Shown: in pieces, positions 34,559 through 40,054 of the stretch | How positions within the stretch are numbered: the first letter of the stretch is position 1 | Layout of the letters: every line of letters begins with the position of its first letter | From: Planctomycetaceae bacterium | GTDB lineage: Bacteria > Planctomycetota > Planctomycetia > Pirellulales > Pirellulaceae | NCBI GenBank assembly: GCA_015490875.1 | Contig: WFWZ01000108.1 | Span: forward strand, 1-40,054 | DNA length: 40,054 bases | Direction: 5' to 3' | Made by a program: the position numbers and the translations under genes | Notes under the pieces: generated by a model | The model's database searches: none | What the model was told of the DNA's origin: nothing | The model's input: only the letters and a program-made list of their open reading frames with translations

Positions 34559-37500
34559 TCAGTCTTTTCGTCCCACGGCCAGAGTCTGACCGTTTTCGAG
34601 CGTCATTATGGCGGTTCCGTCCGACGTGACCGCCAACCCCCATGGGACGGGCGCCGCCGGCAGCTTCACTTGCCACATCCGGCTGCCGTCAGCTAGACGC
34701 AGCGCCGTCAGTTTCACTCGATCAGCCACCAGTACCGCATTGGAGGTCACCGCGACAGCGACACTCTCGGGGCAATCGAAACGCCACTTCGGTTTTTGCG
34801 ACACACGAAACTTGCCCCACGCCTGCGTGATGTGCCGAGGCACTTTGCGATTCGCGACGCACGCGTTGAGTTCTTTCGTAGGAATCGAGTCGAATCCGGC
34901 GAGGACTCGGTTGTCGAGCCAAACCACATCGCGATCGCCGCTTCGAGCGTGGAGGATCTTCTTCTCCACCGTATGATCATAGACTGGGAGCTCCGGCCGA
35001 GAATAAAACGGCTTGCCGCATGCCACCACTTTGTCACCCACGAGGAACAACTCCCATCCTCGCGGCGCCGTCGACTCGCACCTTCGAAGCGGCTCTGGAT
35101 CATTGAGGCACTTTCCGGAATCGACGTCGTACACTGCCGGAGAGACCGCGTTCCCACCGGCCAGGTAAAGCCGGTTCTTATGGAGCAGCAAGTGGCCCAT
35201 GACACTGACGCCCGTACGCGCCTCCGGATCGAGGAACCCGGAATCGTCGTTGCACCAGATCGGTCGGCCCGTCGCTGCGTCCAACGCATAAACATACGTG
35301 CCATCGTAATTGACGCGACCGGCGGCCACATACGCGATGTCCTCGTGCACCAAGACACCGCTGCCGGCCGGCCATGTCGATAGCAGTTTGCCGTAGACCG
35401 GAATCGAGCGCTGGGCGGGAGCCGCCTGGTACCTCCAGACGACCGAGTTCAGATCCTGGCTAAGGGCGTAAACCCAGCCGTCGCCGCTTCCCACAAAGAC
35501 GCGTCCCTTCCAGTAGCTCGGAGCGATCTTGATCTCACCCCCTGTTGGGTATGCTCCTTCGAGTGCGCCGGTGGCGGCATCGAGTCGGTGGACGATGCCG
35601 TCGGTGCCGGCGACGTAGATGGCCCGGCCGATGGCGATCGGCGGAGTCAATCGTTCGGTCGGACTCGCCGTCTTTGTCGTCCAAAGGACGGCGGCACGTT
35701 CGGGAATGCGCGCCTTGGAAACGGCCGTGCGCTCGGCATTGGCCCGGAATGTCGGCCAGTCCAGTTCAGTAGCCTCCGGTCCGATTTGCCGAGCCGTCTT
35801 CGAGGTCACGAGGCGGCCGGGGGCATCGGGGGCTGGTGAGAAATCGAAATCGCCGGCCGAGGTCAGCGCGGTGACTCCGTTGAGGGACAATTGGCAGTCG
35901 CAGACGTAAGGCCACCAGTAGAGCAACCCATTGGCAATGGTGACACCGTCGTGGCATGCGGGCCGCATGGGAGAAATCCAGCGAGGCTGCCCGGCGGCGA
36001 GATCCAACCGAACCGATCCTCCCATCGCTCGAAAGAGAATGCTGTCGCTGGTCGCCGTGGGACGCGTGCAGGCGCGGCGGCCGATCGGAAGCTCGGCTAG
36101 CACCTTACCCGTGAGCGGATCGAACTTCTTACTCTTCTCCACTCCCCATGGCCCGCTGATCGCGTAAAGCGCATCCGGACGAATAATGAGTTGGTAGTTG
36201 TCATAGGGATCCTCCCAGAGGACCCTTCCGTCGGACGTTGACAGCACGACGAGCTTGCTGAGTTGGGGACCGGCGAAATAGAGAGCGTCGTTGGAACACT
36301 TGAGGTAGACGACGGTGCGCCAATTCGTGCGCCAGCTTTGGCGGGGAAGATACTCGCCCAGAGTCTCAAACAAAGCGGCATCTGTCTCCTTGTCCTTGCG
36401 CCAAAGGACCTTTCCCGATGCGGCATCGAGACATGTCAGAAAGCTGCCGAACCGAAAGGCAAACAGCCGGTCGTCGTTCATGCAGACGGCTCGAGCGTCA
36501 ATCGGCTCGGATTCCCGATGGTGCCAGAGGACTTTTTTCGTCTTGAGGTCGAAAGCCAGCAGCGTGCGGCCGAATCCCCACGGTTGTTCGGGACGGTTGA
36601 ATCCGGGGGAGATTTGATTCCAGGGCCAGCCATGTTGTTTGCGTTTCCACTTGACCGGTCGCGCCGGAAACTCTTTTTCGCCGACGAGAGCGTAAAGGAT
36701 GCCGTTGCGGAGGGCCATCCACTTCCAGAAAGGTCCGTCGACGAGATCTGCGGGGGCTCGGATCTCGTCGATCACCTTGCCCGTCGTCGCGTCGATCCGC
36801 TTGCATGACTCGTGATCCCCCACGTAAAGAACCTCGGGCGTGGCAACGAACACATTGCGATGCACCATCATGCCTTTGGGAAGCGGATAGCGCCACAGTT
36901 GAGTGCCGTTGAACCCATCGTAGGCGACGATGACATTCAGATACGGTTCTTCGCGTTCGTGCCACGCCACGTGTCCGAAAATCTTGAAGACGCGGCCGCC
37001 CGCTGCCACGGTGAACTGGGGCGCCGGTGCGTAGCGGGGATCGGCGAGGAACTGCGTCAAATAGGGAGCTCGAATCGCTCGGTCGTGCGACGCCGGATTG
37101 TTGTCCGGGGCGTAGTACGGATGCGTCCAGTCGTCGATGTCGTCAGGGACAGGCATGACTTCGGCGTGCTCCCCCACCACGATGCGCCCTCGCGGCTGCA
37201 CGATGCGACGCATCTCCTCGGTGACTTGCATGTCGTCATCGGTGGCGATCACGAGATTCACGAGTCGATCGGCCAGAGGAAGACGGGAAGGGGAACCGAG
37301 GACCCATGTGAGTTTCGCCAGAGGGATCCCGTCGTTGGCTGCATCGCGTCGAGCCTTCTCCACATCACTCCACTTTGCGAGGACGCCAACGACCTGCAAC
37401 GGTGTTTCGTCGGCGAGGGCTCTTGCCCACTGGCTGGCCCGGCTTCCCACGACGACGGCAATCCCGCGTCGCGCTTTCAGCTCCTTCTGCAATTCGGGGA

Positions 37501-37585
37501 GTCGATCGGCGCCAGCCGATTCTGCTCCCAGTGCCGCCATCGCGAGAAAGGTACCGCAAGCTGTGAGCGACACAAACCGTTTCAT
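34559..37585 (-). CDS. Secreted PQQ-like beta-propeller protein with methyltransferase-like head
   Basis: A 1008-residue exported protein. It opens with a signal peptide (MKRFVSLTACGTFLAMAALG) and a short Rossmann-like N-terminal segment (about 30-150) with SRLPLADRLVNLVIATDD and IVQPRGRIVVGEH, resembling a SAM methyltransferase whose glycine-rich motif I has been replaced by AVVVGSRASQWA. The DDWTHPYYAPDNNPASHD block leads into PQQ/pyrrolo-quinoline-quinone-like beta-propeller repeats (about 180-1000), shown by recurring WxY/D...D-x-x-TGKV and RVLWEDPYDNYQL elements. Such proteins are common in planctomycetes; ligand and function are unknown, and no PQQ-dependent dehydrogenase catalytic residues are assured. 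The ATG at 37585 has AGGAGA about 6 bases upstream. It is convergent with mtdB, 37 bases apart. Confidence 0.85.
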   Translation of the reverse strand: MKRFVSLTACGTFLAMAALGAESAGADRLPELQKELKARRGIAVVVGSRASQWARALADETPLQVVGVLAKWSDVEKARRDAANDGIPLAKLTWVLGSPSRLPLADRLVNLVIATDDDMQVTEEMRRIVQPRGRIVVGEHAEVMPVPDDIDDWTHPYYAPDNNPASHDRAIRAPYLTQFLADPRYAPAPQFTVAAGGRVFKIFGHVAWHEREEPYLNVIVAYDGFNGTQLWRYPLPKGMMVHRNVFVATPEVLYVGDHESCKRIDATTGKVIDEIRAPADLVDGPFWKWMALRNGILYALVGEKEFPARPVKWKRKQHGWPWNQISPGFNRPEQPWGFGRTLLAFDLKTKKVLWHHRESEPIDARAVCMNDDRLFAFRFGSFLTCLDAASGKVLWRKDKETDAALFETLGEYLPRQSWRTNWRTVVYLKCSNDALYFAGPQLSKLVVLSTSDGRVLWEDPYDNYQLIIRPDALYAISGPWGVEKSKKFDPLTGKVLAELPIGRRACTRPTATSDSILFRAMGGSVRLDLAAGQPRWISPMRPACHDGVTIANGLLYWWPYVCDCQLSLNGVTALTSAGDFDFSPAPDAPGRLVTSKTARQIGPEATELDWPTFRANAERTAVSKARIPERAAVLWTTKTASPTERLTPPIAIGRAIYVAGTDGIVHRLDAATGALEGAYPTGGEIKIAPSYWKGRVFVGSGDGWVYALSQDLNSVVWRYQAAPAQRSIPVYGKLLSTWPAGSGVLVHEDIAYVAAGRVNYDGTYVYALDAATGRPIWCNDDSGFLDPEARTGVSVMGHLLLHKNRLYLAGGNAVSPAVYDVDSGKCLNDPEPLRRCESTAPRGWELFLVGDKVVACGKPFYSRPELPVYDHTVEKKILHARSGDRDVVWLDNRVLAGFDSIPTKELNACVANRKVPRHITQAWGKFRVSQKPKWRFDCPESVAVAVTSNAVLVADRVKLTALRLADGSRMWQVKLPAAPVPWGLAVTSDGTAIMTLENGQTLAVGRKD

Positions 37586-37634
37586 CTCGAGTCTCCTGGG
37601 AAGGCGTGGCCGGTCGAGAGAACGAAAGACTCGC

Positions 37635-37653
37635 GCTAAGTATAACGCTTAGC
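37635..37653. promoter_or_regulatory. Inverted repeat in divergent intergenic region
   Basis: GCTAAG (37635-37640) and CTTAGC (37648-37653) form an inverted repeat with a 7-base spacer that contains TATAACG. On the minus strand this also holds a TATACT -10-like box ahead of the PQQ-propeller gene, but no matching -35 is seen. It may be an operator for one or both of the divergent genes. Confidence 0.4.
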
Positions 37654-37759
37654 ATAGGGGATAGGGGGCGGGGGAGGCCGACTCCCGGGGAACTCGTGCC
37701 CCTGGTACGATGAGCCCAATTGGCAGGTTGGTTTTTGGTCACCCGATGGCGTCTCTCCA

Positions 37760-38794
37760 ATGCCTAGTCGTCAGCTCCCTCCCGGACAGCAACTGGCAGC
37801 ACGTGGCAAGTGGCCCGTGGTGGGGGAACGCCGCGCGCTTCCCGTCGAGGGCCCTTGGACGGTGGAGATATGCGGCGCTGTCGAGGCCGCTCGAACATGG
37901 ACGCTGGACGAACTACAGAATCTGCCGACGGTGGAACGCGTCGTCGACATCCACTGTGTGACACGCTGGAGCCTCCTGGATGTTCCGCTCCAGGGGATCT
38001 TGCTACAAACTCTTTTGGATTGTGTGCGCCCCCAGGCTCGAGCCCGCTTCATCTCTTTCGTCGCGCACACCGAGCGGCAACATAGCACATCGTTGCCGTT
38101 GGACGAGGCGCTGGCACTCGACTCGCTCGTCGTCTGGTCGGCTTATGGAAAGCCTCTCAGCGAAGAACATGGCGGTCCGTTGCGCTGTGTCGTTCCAGGC
38201 AAGTATTTTTACAAGAGCGTCAAATGGCTGCGCCGCATCGAGCTCCTCGAGGAAGATCGGCTTGGATATTGGGAGCGAGAAGCCGGCTATCACAACGGGG
38301 CGGATCCGTGGAAGGAGGAACGGTTTGCCGCGTCGGGTGTCACGCGGCAACAGATGAGGCGGCTGGTCGAGTCGCGAGATTGGTCCGGACAGACACTGTT
38401 GGCTGTTCAAGCGGCCGGTTGGGAGCTGGCGGGGCTGGTGGCTCGCAACGCGGCACTCCGCGCTGCCGACTTCCGCACCGCCTGCCTCAGAGATGCCGAC
38501 TTCGGCGGTGCCAATCTCTCCAACGGCCGTTTCGAAGACGCCGACTTGCGAGGAGCTTCGTTTCGAGACGCGGACATCGAAGGTTGCGATTTTTCGGGAG
38601 CCGACTTGCGAGGCGCCGATTTGCGGGCGCTTTCGATGCTGGGTGTCACGTTTGTGGCTGGCGCGAAGCAAGCCTCTTTCGATGAACGAACGCGTTTCCC
38701 TTTGGAACTGATCACCCAACTGGCCGACAACCAGGCCGGTTTTGTGAGACACCAATTGGGTAACAAGGAGGGCACAGCGGGAGGCGAGGGGTAA
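37760..38794 (+). CDS. Molybdopterin oxidoreductase fused to pentapeptide repeats
   Basis: A 344-residue protein with two unrelated parts. Residues about 1-190 form a sulfite-oxidase-fold (YedY/DMSO-like) molybdopterin-binding domain: LPPGQQLAARGKWPVVGE, TWTLDELQNLP, DIHCVTRWS with the molybdenum-ligand Cys66, VPLQGILLQTLLD, LAYGKPL-like SAYGKPLSEEHGGPLRCVVPG, and KSVKWLRRIELLEEDRLGYWE. Residues about 229-299 are pentapeptide repeats with the A(D/N)LxxA/ADF pattern (ADFRTACLRDADFGGANL, ADLRGASFRDADI), predicted to form a right-handed quadrilateral helix. No signal peptide or Tat motif is visible, so a cytoplasmic site is likely. The ATG at 37760 gives the family N-terminus but has a weak ribosome site. 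It is divergent from the PQQ-propeller gene. Substrate is unknown. Confidence 0.85.
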   Translation: MPSRQLPPGQQLAARGKWPVVGERRALPVEGPWTVEICGAVEAARTWTLDELQNLPTVERVVDIHCVTRWSLLDVPLQGILLQTLLDCVRPQARARFISFVAHTERQHSTSLPLDEALALDSLVVWSAYGKPLSEEHGGPLRCVVPGKYFYKSVKWLRRIELLEEDRLGYWEREAGYHNGADPWKEERFAASGVTRQQMRRLVESRDWSGQTLLAVQAAGWELAGLVARNAALRAADFRTACLRDADFGGANLSNGRFEDADLRGASFRDADIEGCDFSGADLRGADLRALSMLGVTFVAGAKQASFDERTRFPLELITQLADNQAGFVRHQLGNKEGTAGGEG

Positions 38795-38831
38795 GGCACT
38801 TTTCTTCAGTGGGCCGCGACTGGTCTCAAAG

Positions 38832-39065
38832 TCGGGAGGATTCGGATGTTACAGTAGGACGCAGAACGTGCAGCGGTTTCGCTGGGGACACGAGCGTGTC
38901 AATCGAGAACTGGGCGAGGTCATGCGCAAGGCGTATCGGGTTGTGGCCGAGATTGCCAGCGAGCGCGGTGTGGATCTGCGTACGGCGGCCTACGTACTGG
39001 CCATCCGGCGAGTCGGACGCGCGGCACTCGCCCGAACTCACGCGACCCTCAACATTCCGCTGTAG
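38832..39065 (+). pseudogene. C-terminal remnant of a Glu/Leu/Phe/Val dehydrogenase
   Basis: The frame reads SGGFGCYSRTQNVQRFRW and then continues through RVNRELGEVMRKAYRVVAE, RGVDLRTAAYVLAIRRVGRAALAR, before a stop at 39063-39065. This matches the last helices of NAD(P)-glutamate dehydrogenase: the S-Y-F-E-W-x-Q-N-x-Q segment (here shortened and altered), then V-N-x-x-L, M-x-x-A-Y and the D-L-R-x-A-A-Y-x-x-A-I-x-R-V block. The N-terminal substrate-binding and Rossmann domains are absent; the sequence upstream of 38832 does not match. The open frame could start at GTG 38868 and give 65 residues, but a lone GDH tail has no known function, so a decayed gene fragment is the best reading. It lies directly before the toxin-antitoxin module. 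Confidence 0.75.
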
Positions 39066-39124
39066 TGGAATCTGGGCTGAGCGGTCAATGAGGCAATCAG
39101 CCTATTTCCCGAGTCCGTATCGAC

Positions 39125-39640
39125 TCACGAGTGGTCTTGTTGCAACAACCGCTCAATAGTTTTCATGGGCAAGAACATCTTGTTGGGAAAGTTTGTTAAA
39201 GATACAAAGCCAAAATGCGAGTAAAACCCTCTCGCACGATCATCCTTCGCATCGACCAATACTGCTGCGGCGGCAATGGCTTCAGAATGTTGCCACGATC
39301 GGGATAACGCATCGATCAAGAGTAGTTTCCCAGTTTCGGGAAAGTCCGAATCACGCGCTAACCGTCCGATCCGTATGGCGGGGACCTGGGGGTAGCGAGG
39401 CAACTTCCTCGTCATGTCGTCCGGAAGATCGGCCAGCAAAATTGAGGCAGCCGAAAGCGTATAGTAGCCAGCAATGCGATCAGGCTGATCTCGCGGCGTC
39501 ATCACGAACACCGCGGTGACTCGGCGCCGTACGTCTTGACTTGCGCGCTGCCGCAGGTAGTCGTCCAACGCCGGCACTCCGCAACGGAAACGCCTGCGAT
39601 CGTGGTGAGGCGCGAGTGGCTCGCAGACGAAAGCATTCAT
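39125..39640 (-). CDS. GNAT-family toxin of a type II toxin-antitoxin pair
   Basis: A 171-residue GNAT acetyltransferase of the TacT/AtaT-like group, which poison translation by acetylating aminoacyl-tRNA. Family features: CGVPALDDYLRQRASQDVRRRVTAVFV (the F/C-G-x-x-x-L-D-x-Y/W-L start of the group), RIAGYYTLSAASI, and the C-terminal ARGFYSHFGFVSL with the acetyl-transfer Tyr. The acetyl-CoA loop, normally R/Q-x-x-G-x-G, reads FPETGKLL and looks two residues short, so activity is uncertain. Its ATG overlaps the stop of the DUF1778 antitoxin gene by 4 bases (ATGA), the normal antitoxin-first operon order. Placed immediately downstream of the antitoxin promoter at 39993-40021. Confidence 0.85.
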   Translation of the reverse strand: MNAFVCEPLAPHHDRRRFRCGVPALDDYLRQRASQDVRRRVTAVFVMTPRDQPDRIAGYYTLSAASILLADLPDDMTRKLPRYPQVPAIRIGRLARDSDFPETGKLLLIDALSRSWQHSEAIAAAAVLVDAKDDRARGFYSHFGFVSLTNFPNKMFLPMKTIERLLQQDHS

Positions 39641-39927
39641 TGCGATACCACGTTGCGGTCGTGCGCCTCCTTGGCGGCTCGAAGTGCCGCGTTCGGTTCA
39701 GGGGAAGAGAGGAGCAACTCGACTAGCGACCGCGATTGCGTTTCGGTCAAACGAATGATCTCGTGCCTCTCGATGATCTCCCGCGCGGCTGCCTGAGCAG
39801 CTCCAATCACGAACTCGCTGATCGATCGGCCTTCATAGGCGGCCGCGTGCTCGATCAGTGCTCGTTGCTCAGCGGTCAGTCTCGCCTCCAGGCGTTCCGT
39901 CTTCGGACTCGGCTTCCGCAACGCCAT
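39637..39927 (-). CDS. DUF1778 ribbon-helix-helix antitoxin
   Basis: A 96-residue TacA-like antitoxin. The N-terminal half ERLEARLTAEQRALIEHAA is the ribbon-helix-helix DNA-binding region, with SISEFVIGAAQAAAREII as the second helix pair, and a C-terminal tail LVELLLSSPEPNAALRAAKEAH that in this family neutralises the GNAT toxin. The gene starts at ATG 39927 with only a weak AGAGA site about 10 bases upstream, and overlaps the toxin gene by 4 bases. As in other TA operons it is expected to repress its own promoter; a perfect inverted repeat between the -35 and -10 boxes upstream (39995-40015) is the likely operator. Confidence 0.9.
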   Translation of the reverse strand: MALRKPSPKTERLEARLTAEQRALIEHAAAYEGRSISEFVIGAAQAAAREIIERHEIIRLTETQSRSLVELLLSSPEPNAALRAAKEAHDRNVVSQ

Positions 39928-39992
39928 CAGTCGGTCTCTCTGGTAGAACTCGGTACCCCGTGTAATGCCGCTTATAGCGCTTCAATACTGGC

Positions 39993-40021
39993 ATTGTACG
40001 GGATTCAGCCGTACATGTCAA
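39993..40021 (-). promoter_or_regulatory. Toxin-antitoxin promoter with embedded operator
   Basis: On the minus strand TTGACA (40021-40016), a consensus -35, is followed after exactly 17 bases by TACAAT (39998-39993), a near-consensus -10. A perfect inverted repeat, TGTACGG and CCGTACA with a 7-base centre (39995-40015), fills the spacer and overlaps the -10 box. Transcription would start near 39986, about 59 bases before the antitoxin ATG. A repressor bound here would block RNA polymerase, fitting autoregulation by the ribbon-helix-helix antitoxin. Confidence 0.75.
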
Positions 40022-40054
40022 AAATGCGTACAGACGAAAGGTTCGGGGCGGGAG

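Overview
The window is high-GC bacterial chromosome that reads as a member of the Planctomycetota. The lineage call rests on family content: a DUF1549/DUF1553 (PSCyt2/PSD1) protein, a PSCyt1-WD40 protein, a giant DUF1080 / PVC-type heme / HEAT / cytochrome c protein, a BBP7-type outer-membrane protein, a secreted protein opening with the LExRxLLS motif, a PQQ-propeller protein with a methyltransferase-like head, and tetrahydromethanopterin C1 genes. The exact genus cannot be read from the sequence. No rRNA, tRNA, CRISPR array or complete insertion sequence was seen, and no intergenic stretch exceeds about 300 bases.

Layout. 1-1542: 3' part of a membrane-associated alpha/beta hydrolase. 1553-4506 (minus): a PD-(D/E)XK (Rpn-type) nuclease, murB and an FtsQ-like POTRA protein; the last two are a remnant of the division/cell-wall cluster. 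4741-5925: a CinA-family protein with a decayed C-terminal domain. 5944-14832 (minus): a tight four-gene operon (DUF1549/DUF1553 cytochrome-like protein, PPC-domain protein, PSCyt1-WD40 protein, concanavalin-fold protein) behind a good sigma70-like promoter. 15111-17008 (plus): a SAM hydrolase/halogenase-family gene translationally coupled to an RmlD-like reductase. 17254-21960: a 1568-residue secreted multidomain protein carrying thioredoxin-like and cyclophilin domains. 21989-23931 (minus): BBP7 porin-like protein and VanZ-like protein. 24191-28132: the giant multi-domain cytochrome. 28141-28330: a degenerate 35-38 bp tandem repeat. 28356-30832 (minus): tadA, a UDP-glucuronate decarboxylase-like SDR and a secreted hypothetical. 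31118-34521: rimI, an ATP-grasp protein, fae and mtdB. 34559-37585 (minus): PQQ-propeller protein. 37760-38794: a molybdopterin oxidoreductase fused to pentapeptide repeats. 38832-39065: a glutamate dehydrogenase C-terminal remnant. 39125-39927 (minus): a GNAT toxin / DUF1778 antitoxin pair with a promoter-operator at 39993-40021.

How the genes work together. The ATP-grasp gene, fae and mtdB point to tetrahydromethanopterin-linked formaldehyde oxidation or detoxification. The 5944-14832 operon and the giant cytochrome belong to the planctomycete set of secreted c-type-cytochrome and beta-propeller proteins, often inferred to act in periplasmic sugar or polymer metabolism. Most remaining genes are housekeeping or cell-surface functions. 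Several proteins have altered or lost catalytic residues (CinA C-terminus, MurB, RmlD-like reductase, GNAT toxin); these are listed as findings.
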